Assembly (NCBI RefSeq): GCF_003994335.1
Contig: NZ_PNQZ01000013.1
Span: 310,001 to 374,000 of the forward strand
Reading direction: 5' to 3'
Length of the DNA: 64,000 nt
Source: Asaia sp. W19
GTDB lineage: Bacteria > Pseudomonadota > Alphaproteobacteria > Acetobacterales > Acetobacteraceae
Part shown: in pieces, positions 26,683 to 36,733 of the stretch
How the letters are laid out: each line of letters begins with the position of its first letter
Position numbering within the stretch: the first letter of the stretch is position 1
Notes under the pieces: generated by a model
Told to the model about the DNA's origin: nothing
The model's database searches: none
Seen by the model: only the letters and a program-made list of their open reading frames with translations
Translations under genes and position numbers: made by a program

Positions 26683-27765
26683 ATGAAGAACGCGACAGGC
26701 ATCCTCGTCATTCTCATGCTGTTCTCGGCCATGCTCGCCGGGGGGCTGCTGATCGCCGGTCTTCCCGCCGCTCTCCTGATCGGCCCAATGATTGCGGCCA
26801 TCATCGTTGCGGTCTCGGGAGGCAGCATACCGCTCGACAGGCGGCTGCCTCCCCTCGCCCAGTCGATCATCGGCCAGTTGATGGCCCATTCCCTGACACT
26901 TCGCGTCCTGCACGAGGTAGTCAGCCATTGGGCCATTTTCCTCGGAGGGGTGTTTTCGGTCATTCTGATCAGCTTCTCGCTGGGCTGGGTCCTCGCCCGG
27001 CTGCGCGTCATGCCCGGCAGCGTCGCGCTCTGGGGCTCGTCCCCCGGTGCCGCAACCGCCATGACCCTGCTCTGCGAGTCCTATGGCGCCGATCAGCGCC
27101 TCGTGGCTTTCATGGTCTATCTGCGCGTCTTTCTTGTCACGATCGCCACCTCGATCGTCTCGCATATCGTGGTGTCCTCGCATGGGGCGCATCCACTTTT
27201 CCCTAGCGACCCACATTTGCCAATCTGGCCCTGTTTCATCATCGTGGCGCTTACGGCAGTCGTCACCCCATTCCTGCGCCTGGGTGCCGCGCCGCTTCTG
27301 GTCAGTCTGGCGCTGGGCGTGCTGTGCCAGAGCTTTCTGGGGCTCCGCTATACCTTGCCCGAATGGCTGCTGGCCCCGAGCTATGTGATCATCGGCTGGA
27401 TGATCGGCCGACGCTTCACCCGCGACGTACTTGGCCACGTCTGGCGCGCCCTGCCCGCTGTCACGCTCTCGACCTGTGTGCTCATTGCAGGATGTGCGCT
27501 CCTGTCCTGGCCGCTGGCCCGGATCGCGCATGTGGATCTGCTCAGCGCCTATCTGGCCACCAGCCCCGGTGGCGCGGACTCAATCGCCATCATCGCCGCC
27601 TCGACACCGATCGATGTGCCTTTTGTCATGGCCATGCAGATTGCGCGCTTCATGGTGCTGATCGCAGTGGCCCCCATGATCGCCACGTCGCTCATGCGCT
27701 TCCTGCCGGGTGAGACAGCGGAGATCTCTAGTCAGGCGGGGCGGAACACTGATACTGAACACTGA
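26683..27765 (+). CDS. AbrB-type membrane transporter
   Basis: A 360-residue inner-membrane protein of PF05145 (AbrB, earlier mislabelled ammonia monooxygenase). About ten hydrophobic helices form two repeated halves, each with a Pro/Gly-rich hinge (PAALLIGPMIAAI and YLATSPGGADSIAIIAAS). The motif WGSSPGAATAMTLLCESYGAD marks the first half. The ATG at 26683 is used; a GTG 18 bases upstream is possible. It may form an operon with the preceding hydrolase (39 bases away). Substrate unknown. Confidence 0.85.
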   Translation: MKNATGILVILMLFSAMLAGGLLIAGLPAALLIGPMIAAIIVAVSGGSIPLDRRLPPLAQSIIGQLMAHSLTLRVLHEVVSHWAIFLGGVFSVILISFSLGWVLARLRVMPGSVALWGSSPGAATAMTLLCESYGADQRLVAFMVYLRVFLVTIATSIVSHIVVSSHGAHPLFPSDPHLPIWPCFIIVALTAVVTPFLRLGAAPLLVSLALGVLCQSFLGLRYTLPEWLLAPSYVIIGWMIGRRFTRDVLGHVWRALPAVTLSTCVLIAGCALLSWPLARIAHVDLLSAYLATSPGGADSIAIIAASTPIDVPFVMAMQIARFMVLIAVAPMIATSLMRFLPGETAEISSQAGRNTDTEH

Positions 27766-27793
27766 GGCCCCTGTCAGCGAAAGTCCGGACCTC

Positions 27794-28186
27794 ATGCGTT
27801 TTACCGTCGATCGCCTCGACCATATCGTTCTCACGGTTCGTGACCGCGCCCTTTCCGCCAACTGGTATCAGCGCGTTCTGGGGATGGAAATCGAGGAATA
27901 TGGCCGCAACAATCGCGTCTCGCTCTCTTTTGGCGGCCAGAAGATCAATCTGCGGCCGCTGGATTCAGAAGGCTGGACCACAGCCGGGAAAGCGGCTCCG
28001 GGGGTGAGCGATCTGTGCTTCACCACGGCAATCGATTCGGAAAATATCATACGCCATCTGGAAAAATGCGGCGTGGCCATCATCGAGGGACCGGTGAACC
28101 GTATCGGGGCGCTCGGGCCGATCACTTCGGTCTATATTCATGACCCGGATCAGAACCTTATCGAGATCGCCTCTTATCAGGGCTGA
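27794..28186 (+). CDS. VOC-family (glyoxalase-like) protein
   Basis: A 130-residue protein with two beta-alpha-beta-beta-beta units: LDHIVLTVRDRALSANWYQRVLGMEIEEYG (first) and GVSDLCFTTAIDSENIIRHLEKCGVAIIEGP (second), ending ITSVYIHDPDQNLIEIASY with the metal-ligand Glu. It resembles glyoxalase/bleomycin-resistance proteins and dioxygenase domains; the substrate is unknown. The ATG at 27794 overlaps no upstream gene and lies about 30 bases after the transporter. Confidence 0.88.
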   Translation: MRFTVDRLDHIVLTVRDRALSANWYQRVLGMEIEEYGRNNRVSLSFGGQKINLRPLDSEGWTTAGKAAPGVSDLCFTTAIDSENIIRHLEKCGVAIIEGPVNRIGALGPITSVYIHDPDQNLIEIASYQG

Positions 28187-28261
28187 ACGTGCTGCCCGGA
28201 TCGCCGCGGCCTTTCGAAAGGATGTTTCCAGTTCCTTTTCACGACACGCAGAGAGATGCAG

Positions 28262-28288
28262 GCGCCACCGGGACAACCCGGATGGCGC
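28262..28288. terminator. Hairpin between convergent genes
   Basis: GCGCCA-CCGGG faces CCCGG-TGGCGC across a four-base loop with one mismatch. It sits between the VOC gene and the small protein gene on the other strand. Confidence 0.5.
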
Positions 28289-28300
28289 AACACTGCGATG

Positions 28301-28525
28301 TTACCAGTTCTTGCTGATCAGCCAGAATTCTTCCGATGTCAGCGTGACCAGACCACCACCCGGCAGACTCGTCTCGGCGGCCGCACCGGCGAGTGCCTCG
28401 ATACGCTCGATCATGATCGTCTTGCGCTGATGGGTTTCGGATTGTTCCTTGACCTGCCCTAGAGCAGTCAGAGCGGATTTTGAGGCCTTTGCGACGCGGG
28501 CAGCGTCAAGGGCGGCGTAAGACAT
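28301..28525 (-). CDS. Hypothetical small protein
   Basis: A 74-residue protein: MSYAALDAARVAKASKSALTALG, then a central MIERIEALAG and C-terminus LTSEEFWLISKNW. GGAGAA precedes the ATG at 28525 by six bases. The first half is helical, Ala-rich and basic. No family is recognised. Confidence 0.65.
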   Translation of the reverse strand: MSYAALDAARVAKASKSALTALGQVKEQSETHQRKTIMIERIEALAGAAAETSLPGGGLVTLTSEEFWLISKNW

Positions 28526-28678
28526 CGAATTTCTCCAGTGATGATCTGCTCCCTTTCTAGTCGATTTGAGGGCGCAGTTCATCCCCCTCCCGGTTTTGCC
28601 CTGTCGAAAGACGTCGCCCAGGGAACTAGTCGGAGATCTTATGGAGGGAATTTTTGAGGCGAGGTCAGTTGGAGATGA

Positions 28679-29278
28679 TCACTTCTTGCCATGGGCCACG
28701 AGGTCGAAGGTTACGCCAACCTCGAGTGCCACCCATTGCCCTGAGGCCCAGGGCCCCTGCCCGACGCCGAATGCCGTTCTGACGAGATCTGCCTGACCTT
28801 GCGCATGGGCATTGCCATCTTTCGCCTCGAGAGTGAAGCGCAGGGTGACGGGCCTGGTGACATTACGCAGCGAAAGCGTTCCCAGTGCCTCATAATGCTT
28901 CTCGCCCACTGAGCGGATGGCAGTTGAGACGAAACGCGCTTTCGGGAACTGGGCCACATCGAACCAGTCTGCGCCCGGAAGGGCCGTGTCACGCTGCGTG
29001 TCCCCGGTATGGGCGCTCGCAAGATCGATCGTCACCTCGATATGCCCGCTCTCGGGATGCGCGGGGTCCAGCGCGATCTCGCCATCATATCGCCCGAACT
29101 CCCCGGCGAAACGTGTCCCGGTCTGGGTTCCAGTGAAGCCGATATGACTTTGTGCCTTGTCGAGCACCCAGTCCTGCGCCCGCACGGGGGCGGAGGCGAG
29201 GAGCACGAGAACCGGCAAGGCCAGAGCGTGTAAAACGAGTACTGGCTGGGCGCGACGCGCCATCCTGAGCGTGATCAT
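28679..29278 (-). CDS. YceI-family periplasmic protein
   Basis: A 199-residue secreted YceI protein with a Sec signal (to ASAPVRAQ). The family barrel binds isoprenoid-type lipids. Motifs visible: LDKAQSHIGFTGTQ, FGRYDGEIALDP, DTALPGADWFDVAQFPKARFVSTAIR, TLSLRNVTRPVTLRF and RTAFGVGQGPW. The gene overlaps the upstream cytochrome b561 gene by four bases (ATGA), so both are made together. A second YceI gene stands further upstream. The likely role is in electron transfer or quinone carriage in the envelope, inferred from the cytochrome partner. Confidence 0.92.
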   Translation of the reverse strand: MITLRMARRAQPVLVLHALALPVLVLLASAPVRAQDWVLDKAQSHIGFTGTQTGTRFAGEFGRYDGEIALDPAHPESGHIEVTIDLASAHTGDTQRDTALPGADWFDVAQFPKARFVSTAIRSVGEKHYEALGTLSLRNVTRPVTLRFTLEAKDGNAHAQGQADLVRTAFGVGQGPWASGQWVALEVGVTFDLVAHGKK

Positions 29279-29871
29279 CGATCTTTCTTTCCCAACTGGG
29301 GCAGCATGCGCTCAAGCACGCCATCCTTGAGGATGAGCTGATGCCGCAACGCCGCGAGCACATGGAGCGTGATCAGGGCAATGAAACCATAAGCGCCATA
29401 GCTGTGCAGGGCGGAGAATGCGTCCTCGACCGGCTGCTTGTTCGCCAGATGCGGCAGGTAGGGCAAATCCGGCCAGGGTATGAGGCCATAGAGGACGGTC
29501 GGAATGGCGTAGACGGAACTCGACACCACGGCCCATCCGCTCAGAGGCAGCAGGATCATGGCCGCATACAAAACGGCATGGGCGAGCGCCGCGAGATGAC
29601 GCTCCATGCGCGGCATCGTTCCGACAAAAACGGGAGGGCGGTGTGCAAGGCGCCACGCCAGACGACACAGCGCCGCGAGCAGGATCGTGATCCCGATCGA
29701 TTTATGCAGCTGAAATAGCCGGAACATCGTACCGGGGGGTAACCCGCCATGCACCATGGCCAACCCGATCGCGATCAGCGCCAGTATCCCCAGGGCCATG
29801 AGCCAGTGAAGGCCCATGGCCACGAGGTCATAACGCGACTTCATGCCAGATCGATCGCGCATACCGCCCAT
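29275..29871 (-). CDS. Cytochrome b561-type diheme membrane protein
   Basis: A roughly 198-residue inner-membrane protein with four helices that bind two hemes b through His ligands (AMGLHWLMALG, QLHKSIGITIL, LAHAVLYAAM, LITLHVLAALRHQL). The family moves electrons between quinol and periplasmic acceptors and is common beside YceI. GTG/ATG codons at 29874, 29871, 29862 and 29844 are all possible starts; I use 29871 because GGAAG lies just upstream. It overlaps the following yceI gene and lies 20 bases after the preceding one. Confidence 0.9.
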   Translation of the reverse strand: MGGMRDRSGMKSRYDLVAMGLHWLMALGILALIAIGLAMVHGGLPPGTMFRLFQLHKSIGITILLAALCRLAWRLAHRPPVFVGTMPRMERHLAALAHAVLYAAMILLPLSGWAVVSSSVYAIPTVLYGLIPWPDLPYLPHLANKQPVEDAFSALHSYGAYGFIALITLHVLAALRHQLILKDGVLERMLPQLGKKDR

Positions 29872-29890
29872 CACTTCCGATCGCCCCTGT

Positions 29891-30508
29891 TCAGAAGGCT
29901 TTTTCGAAAGCGCCGGCGATATGCAGTGTCACCTGATCACCCACCAACGGCACATAGCGCGAAACGCCGAACGCGCTGCGCGAAATCACCGCGGTGCCTT
30001 CGAACCCAACCGTTTCCTTCTTGTCGAGCGGGTTGACGCCGCTTCCGATCAGACGCGCCTTGAAGGTGACGGGCTTGGTCACGCCATGAAGCGTCAGATC
30101 GCCCGTGATCGTCGCCATGCTGCTTCCGGCGCGCGTGACGCGTGTGGAGACGAAATGGGCCGTGGGGAATTTCTCGGCGTCGAACCAGTCAGCGGATTTC
30201 AGCTCGCCATCGAGCTTGCCCACAGTAGTCTGGACCGAGGCGATGGGCAGGGTGACATCCAGCTTCGTCGCGTCGATATGCGCCGGGTCGAGGGTCAACG
30301 TGCCTGAGGCCTGCGAGAAAAAGCCTGAGAAATTGGTGAAGCCCATATGCAGGAGCGTGAACGCGACCTGGGTATGATAGGGCTCGATGCTGTAACTGCC
30401 AGCCTGAACCGCCTTGGGGTCAGGCGTGCCGCCCTTTTGGGCGTGCGCGTGCGGGACAGAGACGAGAGCCGCGAAAAGGGCGGCGCTAACGAGAATGGTC
30501 TTGTTCAT
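29891..30508 (-). CDS. YceI-family periplasmic protein (second copy)
   Basis: A 205-residue YceI protein with a Sec signal (MNKTILVSAALFAALVSVPHAHAQ). Motifs: SIEPYHTQVAFTLLHMGFTNFSGFF, LKSADWFDAEKFPTAHFVSTRVTR, GDLTLHGVTKPVTF and SRSAFGVSRYVPLVGD. It is closer to the E. coli-type YceI than the downstream copy. It is first in the YceI-cytochrome b561-YceI unit. Confidence 0.93.
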   Translation of the reverse strand: MNKTILVSAALFAALVSVPHAHAQKGGTPDPKAVQAGSYSIEPYHTQVAFTLLHMGFTNFSGFFSQASGTLTLDPAHIDATKLDVTLPIASVQTTVGKLDGELKSADWFDAEKFPTAHFVSTRVTRAGSSMATITGDLTLHGVTKPVTFKARLIGSGVNPLDKKETVGFEGTAVISRSAFGVSRYVPLVGDQVTLHIAGAFEKAF

Positions 30509-30537
30509 GGAAAAGAGCTCCTTCGTTTCGAATTGAA

Positions 30538-31149
30538 TCAGAGTGTCAACGCGGCAATATCGGCCTTGGCGGCGCTCATGGCCGCGTCACGGGCCTCTGC
30601 CCCGCGGCTCAGCCCTTCAGCGCGGATCCAGGTTATGTCGCGCAGTCCGATGAAGCTGAACACAGCCGTCATGTAGGGCTCCTGATGGTCCATCGGCGCC
30701 GCCGGAGTACCCGGCGTATAATTGCCGCCGCGGGTCGAGATCAGAACCGCCTTCTTGCCCCCGGGCACCAACCCCTCGGGACCGTTCTCACCATAGCGGA
30801 AGGTCTTGCCCGCTACCGCAATACGGTCGATCCAGTTCTTGAGCTGGACAGGAACGGTGAAATTGTACATCGGCGCGCCGATCACCACGATATCGGCGGC
30901 GAGCAGTTCCTCCACATGGGCGTTGCCTCGCGCCAGATCGGCCTGGATTGCCTCATCGGTCACCTCCGCGCCGAAACGCGCCGCCACATGACCGGCCGAA
31001 AGATCCGGGATCGGATGGGCGGCCAGGTCATGATAGGTGATCTCGGCTTCGGGATGGGCTGCCTTGAGATGGGCGATGGTCTCGGCCGTCAGGGCGCGAC
31101 TGGCAGAATTGTCACCGAGAATGCTGGAATCGATGTGAAGGATCTTCAT
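30538..31149 (-). CDS. azoR: FMN-dependent NADH-azoreductase
   Basis: A 203-residue flavodoxin-like enzyme that reduces quinones and azo compounds using NADH. It opens MKILHIDSSILGDNSASRAL, with the FMN-phosphate Ser residues; GAPMYNFTVPVQLKNWIDRI and STRGGNYTPGTP are AzoR signatures. The ATG at 31149 is the family start; the frame is open upstream but antisense to the divergent regulator. That regulator, a LysR protein, is divergent and probably controls it. Confidence 0.93.
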   Translation of the reverse strand: MKILHIDSSILGDNSASRALTAETIAHLKAAHPEAEITYHDLAAHPIPDLSAGHVAARFGAEVTDEAIQADLARGNAHVEELLAADIVVIGAPMYNFTVPVQLKNWIDRIAVAGKTFRYGENGPEGLVPGGKKAVLISTRGGNYTPGTPAAPMDHQEPYMTAVFSFIGLRDITWIRAEGLSRGAEARDAAMSAAKADIAALTL

Positions 31150-31308
31150 GATGGGCGCTCTCTGCTTCAGGGCCTGATGAGGAAGCAGGAAAACCCCGTG
31201 ATGGGGCGTCAACCTGCTGTTCCCGCATACCGTCCCATACGTTAACCCATCTCGACACTCGATATCTTCCGATGGATAGTATCGCTCTGGACTATGGATG
31301 GGGGGATC

Positions 31309-32298
31309 ATGCTGGACCGGATTTCGCTCGATCAGCTCCGTGTCTTCATCGCGGCAGCCGATGATGGCAGCTTTTCGGCAGCGGCGAGGCGCTTTCGACG
31401 CTCGCAGCCTGCGATCAGCGAAATGATCGCGACACTGGAATCCCAGATGGGCGTGGCCCTGTTCGACCGTATGGGGCGCTATCCACAACTGACAAAGGCG
31501 GGCCAGACCCTGCTCGCCGATGCGCGCGGTATCGTCATGGGCGTCGATCACATGAAGGCGCGTGCCTATGGCATGGCGTCGGGCATCGAGCCCGAGCTTT
31601 CCGTGGTAGTGGATGTCTTCTTTCCCATGGACCGAATGACCCGCGTGGCGCGCGGCTTTCGCGAGACTTTCCCCCAGACGCCGCTGCGTCTCTATGTCGA
31701 GGCGCTGGGCGGGGTCTTTCAGCCTATTCTCGAGTCACGCGCCCAGATCGGCATTGCAGGCCCCCTGCCCGATCTGCCCGATGCCCTTTCCTCGGAGGCG
31801 CTGGGTGACATCCGATTCATGATGGTGGCATCGGCGGAGCATCCTCTCGCCCGCCATGACGGCCCGATCCCCAAGGAAGAACTGGCGCGCCATGTGCAAC
31901 TGGTCCTGACCGATCGGACCGATCTTTCCGCTGGTCGCGAGCGCGGTATCTTCTCGCCCGCTACGTGGCGTCTGGCCGACCTGTATGCGAAGCATCATTT
32001 TCTCCTCGGCGGGCTTGGCTGGGGCGGCATGCCGGTGCACAGCATCAGCGCCGATCTCGAAGCGGGTCGTCTGGTGGAACTGCAGATGGATGGGTTCACG
32101 CCCGGTGGTTCGGCCATGCCCATGACGGTTGTCTACCCAACTGCCGAGCCCCCCGGCCCGGCAGGACGCTGGCTGATCGATCACCTCAAGCTCTGCCCGG
32201 GGCGACACGGCGTGACCGGACCCGATACGGGCCAGGCGCCCCCAGAGCCGCAAATCGCGCAAACGATCTGCCGTACCAGGCAGCCGGCCCTATCCTGA
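31309..32298 (+). CDS. LysR-family regulator
   Basis: A 329-residue LysR-type protein, with a winged helix LSLDQLRVFIAAADDGSFSAAARRFRRSQPAISEMIATLESQMGVALFDR-like start (positions 1-60, in shorter pieces), followed by a substrate-binding domain. GGGGG precedes the ATG at 31309. It is divergent from azoR across 159 bases, the classic arrangement for a regulator and its target. A CGATATC...GTATCG imperfect dyad lies in that gap. The C-terminus is longer than usual (about 30 extra residues, GQAPPEPQIAQTICRTRQ). Confidence 0.92.
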   Translation: MLDRISLDQLRVFIAAADDGSFSAAARRFRRSQPAISEMIATLESQMGVALFDRMGRYPQLTKAGQTLLADARGIVMGVDHMKARAYGMASGIEPELSVVVDVFFPMDRMTRVARGFRETFPQTPLRLYVEALGGVFQPILESRAQIGIAGPLPDLPDALSSEALGDIRFMMVASAEHPLARHDGPIPKEELARHVQLVLTDRTDLSAGRERGIFSPATWRLADLYAKHHFLLGGLGWGGMPVHSISADLEAGRLVELQMDGFTPGGSAMPMTVVYPTAEPPGPAGRWLIDHLKLCPGRHGVTGPDTGQAPPEPQIAQTICRTRQPALS

Positions 32299-32451
32299 AA
32301 AAGCCGACAGGCGTGATACGGGCGCGGCACGCGCCGTTTCCACTGCGGATCGCCTCCTCATCAGAGCCGTATCGTCTGAAGATATCCGAGCCGCCCACCG
32401 CCTGATTTGCACTGGCATTGACGGGCGGTTCTGGCCTAAACCGAGCCGCCC

Positions 32452-33485
32452 ATGCAGATATCCGATTTTGATTTCGATCTTCCGCGCGAGAATATCGCCC
32501 TGGAACCCGCCCGACCGCGCGATTCAGCGCGCCTGCTGCGCGTGGCTGCCAGCCAGCCCCTGAGCGAGGCGCGTATCAGCGATCTCCCCTCTCTGCTGGA
32601 GCCGGGCGATCTGCTGGTGGCCAATGACACAGCCGTCATACGCGCTCAGCTCGCGGCACGACGCGGCGAGGCAAAGATCGGCATCACCCTCGACCGTATC
32701 CTGAGCGATGGCAGCTGGCACGCGCTGGCGAAGAATGCCCGCAAGCTCAGGCCCGGCGACACGCTGCATTTCGGCAGCGATCCTGTCACGGCTGAGGTGG
32801 TGGAGAATGAAGGAGATGGGGCCATCTCCATGCGGTTCTCGGCCGAAGGGAAGGCCTTCGACGACTTCCTCAAACGGGCCGGTGTGCTGGCCCTGCCCCC
32901 CTATATCGACCGCCCTACCGGCCCGACCGCGCAGGATGACAGCGACTACGCCACAATTTTCGAGCGCCATAAGGGCGCCGTCGCCGCCCCGACAGCGGGA
33001 CTGCATTTCACCCCCGACCTGCTGGCCGCGCTCGACGCACGTGGTGTGAAGCGTCACACCCTCACCCTGCATGTAGGAGCGGGCACCTTCCTGCCCGTCC
33101 GTGATGAGATTGCCAGCCATAAGATGCATGCCGAATGGGGCCGCATCGACGCCCAGACAGCGCAGCGCATCAACGACACCCGCGCTAGTGGCAAGAAAAT
33201 CGTGGCCGTGGGTACGACAAGCCTACGTTTATTAGAAAGCGCCGCGGACGAGCACGGCATCGTCCACCCCTGGGAAGGTGAGACTTCGATTTTCATCAAG
33301 CCGGGCTATCGTTTCCGTGCGGTCGATCGGCTGATGACCAATTTCCACCTGCCACGCTCGACCCTGTTCATGCTCGTCTGTGCGCTGGCCGGAACCGAGA
33401 CGATGCGCGACGCCTATCGCCATGCGATTGCCGAGGGCTTTCGCTTTTATTCCTATGGAGATGCCTGCTTGCTGGATCGCGCCCC

Positions 33486-33489
<4 letters not shown>
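32452..33489 (+). CDS. queA: tRNA preQ1 S-adenosylmethionine ribosyltransferase-isomerase QueA
   Basis: QueA transfers the ribose of S-adenosylmethionine to preQ1 in tRNA, giving epoxyqueuosine. It is 345 residues, the usual length, with family motifs [60 protein letters not shown] and the C-terminal [19 protein letters not shown]. First gene of a queuosine operon; its end overlaps tgt by four bases. Confidence 0.97.
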
Positions 33490-34658
<1,169 letters not shown>

Positions 34659-34671
34659 CGCCTCTCTCCCC

Positions 34672-35733
34672 ATGAGCAAGAGCATCGAAGACCGCATTGC
34701 CGACCATGCGCGGCATCTCGGTTTCGATGCGATCGGCTTCTGCGACGCCTCCCTGCCCGAAGAAGCCCGCACGCGGCTGCGCCAGTTCGTGGAAGACGGG
34801 CGGCACGGCACGATGAGCTGGATGGAGCAGCGCATCGAACAGCGCGGCGACCCCAAGGCGCTCTGGCCTGAAGTCCGCAGCGTGATTTCACTCGGGCTTT
34901 CCTACGCGCCTGAGGCCGATCCTGCCGAAACGCTCGACCAGCCCGATACGGGCACGATCTCGGTCTATGCCCGCCATCGCGATTATCATGACGTGCTCAA
35001 AGGCATGCTCAAGCATCTGGCGCAATTCGTGGTGCGTCAGGATGTTGGCGGCGACGGCACGCAGGTGAAGGTGTTTGTCGACACCGCGCCGGTCATGGAA
35101 AAGCCCCTGGCCGAACAGGCCCAGCTTGGTTGGCAGGGCAAGCACACCAATGTCGTCTCACGCATTCATGGCTCCTGGCTGCTTCTGGGCGAAATCTACA
35201 CCACGCTTGAACTCACCCCCTCGCCGCCTCGCGCCGGGTCATGCGGCAGTTGCACGCGCTGCCTGACAGCCTGCCCTACCGATGCCTTTCCGCGCCCCTA
35301 TGCGCTCGATGCGCGGCGCTGCATTGCCTATCTCACGATCGAGCATGACGGGCCGATACCGGTCGAATTTCGCAAGGCCATGGGTAATCGCATCTATGGC
35401 TGCGATGACTGCCTCAATGCCTGTCCGTGGAACCGGTTTGCGGCCACCTCGCGCCACATGAAGCTCCAGCCCCGTGCCGATCTGATGGCCCCCAGACTGG
35501 ATGATCTGGCCCGGCTGGACGATGCCGGATTCCGCAGCTTCTTTTCCGGCTCGCCCATCAAGCGCATCGGTCGCAACCGCTTTGTACGCAATGTGCTGAT
35601 TGCACTCGGCAATTCCGGCAATCGCGCGCATCTGCCTCTGGTCACGCATCTGACACAGGACGAAAGCCCGATTGTCGCTGACGCTGCCGCATGGGCACAA
35701 ACCGAATTGCAGGAAGCCGCATCGAATGAGTGA
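34672..35733 (+). CDS. queG: Epoxyqueuosine reductase QueG
   Basis: QueG reduces epoxyqueuosine to queuosine using cobalamin and two [4Fe-4S] clusters. The 353 residues include the ferredoxin motifs CGSCTRCLTACPTDAF and CDDCLNACPWNRF, the N-terminal cobalamin-binding region (LGFDAIGFCDAS, SWMEQRIEQRGDP) and the HEAT-like C-terminus (VRNVLIALGNSGN). The ATG at 34672 is chosen: an upstream ATG overlapping the tgt stop is out of frame. It ends the queA-tgt-queG set, and its last codons overlap the RHH gene. Confidence 0.97.
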   Translation: MSKSIEDRIADHARHLGFDAIGFCDASLPEEARTRLRQFVEDGRHGTMSWMEQRIEQRGDPKALWPEVRSVISLGLSYAPEADPAETLDQPDTGTISVYARHRDYHDVLKGMLKHLAQFVVRQDVGGDGTQVKVFVDTAPVMEKPLAEQAQLGWQGKHTNVVSRIHGSWLLLGEIYTTLELTPSPPRAGSCGSCTRCLTACPTDAFPRPYALDARRCIAYLTIEHDGPIPVEFRKAMGNRIYGCDDCLNACPWNRFAATSRHMKLQPRADLMAPRLDDLARLDDAGFRSFFSGSPIKRIGRNRFVRNVLIALGNSGNRAHLPLVTHLTQDESPIVADAAAWAQTELQEAASNE

Positions 35734-35941
35734 TCTCGTCAAACGCAGCTTCACCTTGTCACGCCATCGCACAAGCATCGCCCTCGAGCCTGAATTCTGG
35801 GCCGTGCTGGAAGAGATGAGTGCGGAGAATTCCCTCGCCTCTCTGATCGCCAGCATCGATGCGACGCGCCCACCGGAACGTCCGCTCGCCTCGGCGCTGC
35901 GCGTGGCTTGTCTGGTTTTCCTGCGCAGCAAAGGACCATGA
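35726..35941 (+). CDS. Ribbon-helix-helix protein
   Basis: A 71-residue RHH_4-like (PF13467) DNA-binding protein: VKRSFTLSRHRTSIALEPEFW, then a helix pair. The beta-strand residues KRSFTLSRHRTSI give the DNA contacts and LEPEFWAVLEEMSAENS the first helix. The ATG overlaps the queG stop by eight bases, so it is translated with the queuosine operon. It resembles the alphaproteobacterial RHH family found next to aryl-sulfate or queuosine genes; its target is unknown. Confidence 0.85.
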   Translation: MSDLVKRSFTLSRHRTSIALEPEFWAVLEEMSAENSLASLIASIDATRPPERPLASALRVACLVFLRSKGP

Positions 35942-36008
35942 TTCGACAAGACATCTGCGGCCTCGATCCGTCGAGGTCCGTCCCACCTCCTCATGCTGCC
36001 GATGTCAT

Positions 36009-36260
36009 CTAGCCGCGGCGGCGGCCTATCAGCGCGCCTAGCCCCGTCACGATGCCAGAGGCCAGCATGAGGCTGACGAGCATCATGGTCGCCATGATGA
36101 TGCTGGCCTGACCCAGATCCAGACCGAGAGCGTCATTGACATAAAAGACGGGCGATAAAACCTTCCAGCTTCGGCCCGACCAGGCAAAATAGTGATGGGT
36201 CGCATTACCCAGGGCAAGATAGACAACGACGGCGACTGGCAGGGTGATGAGCGCTTTCAT
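36009..36260 (-). CDS. Small two-helix membrane protein, overlaps the Tlde1-like gene
   Basis: An 83-residue protein with two hydrophobic segments (ALITLPVAVVVYLALGNA and ASIIMATMMLVSLMLASGIVTGLGAL), ending IGRRRG. Its start overlaps the stop of the Tlde1-like gene by four bases (ATGA). No family is recognised. Because Tlde1-type toxins need an immunity partner, this could be one, but the known Tldi1 is a periplasmic lipoprotein and this is not. Confidence 0.7.
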   Translation of the reverse strand: MKALITLPVAVVVYLALGNATHHYFAWSGRSWKVLSPVFYVNDALGLDLGQASIIMATMMLVSLMLASGIVTGLGALIGRRRG

Positions 36261-36733
36261 TTGACTTCCAGCGTCCCGTAAGACCGCATTTCATTCAGGT
36301 AGGCAGGAGGCTGCGCGAGCAGGATCTCGCGCAGGCGATAGAAATCATGGGCATCGGGCAGCGTGATGCATCCCTTGCTGATCCCCCAGAAGCCGACTGG
36401 ATGCAGCCGGAATGCCCCACGCCTGATGCCGTCTATTGATGTCTGATCGTCTATGACGCCATCATCGCGGTAGAGGGCGAACCAGTCCTGACGATGGGTG
36501 CCCGCGAAGAAATCACCGACATGGTCCCTGACGACACCCAGCCGCCCCCCACATTGTCGATCGAGAATATGGTACAGCCCCAGCGGAAGAGGACCATTAT
36601 TCCTGTTATTGGTCGCGGCAGGGCGATTGGTTAAGACGCCGGACCCGGAATAGGCGGGAAACGAACCAAATCCCGCGCAGGTAAGCACCGACACATCTTT
36701 CTCGTTGAGGTAGAATACGCAATGCGCGGGCAA
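36257..36733 (-). CDS. Tlde1-like (DUF2778) L,D-transpeptidase-type protein
   Basis: A 158-residue protein of the DUF2778/Tlde1 family. It starts at TTG 36733, with GGAGAG seven bases upstream; no ATG is near. Family motifs: CVFYLNEKDVSVLTCAG, GSFPAYSGSG, the GPLPLGLYHIL block, and HPVGFWGISKGCITLPD, where Cys in KGCITLP is the catalytic residue of Tlde1. The Salmonella T6SS effector Tlde1 cuts and rearranges peptidoglycan stem peptides. No T6SS genes are in the window, and no signal peptide is visible. The role here, toxin or housekeeping enzyme, is open. Confidence 0.83.
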   Translation of the reverse strand: MPAHCVFYLNEKDVSVLTCAGFGSFPAYSGSGVLTNRPAATNNRNNGPLPLGLYHILDRQCGGRLGVVRDHVGDFFAGTHRQDWFALYRDDGVIDDQTSIDGIRRGAFRLHPVGFWGISKGCITLPDAHDFYRLREILLAQPPAYLNEMRSYGTLEVK

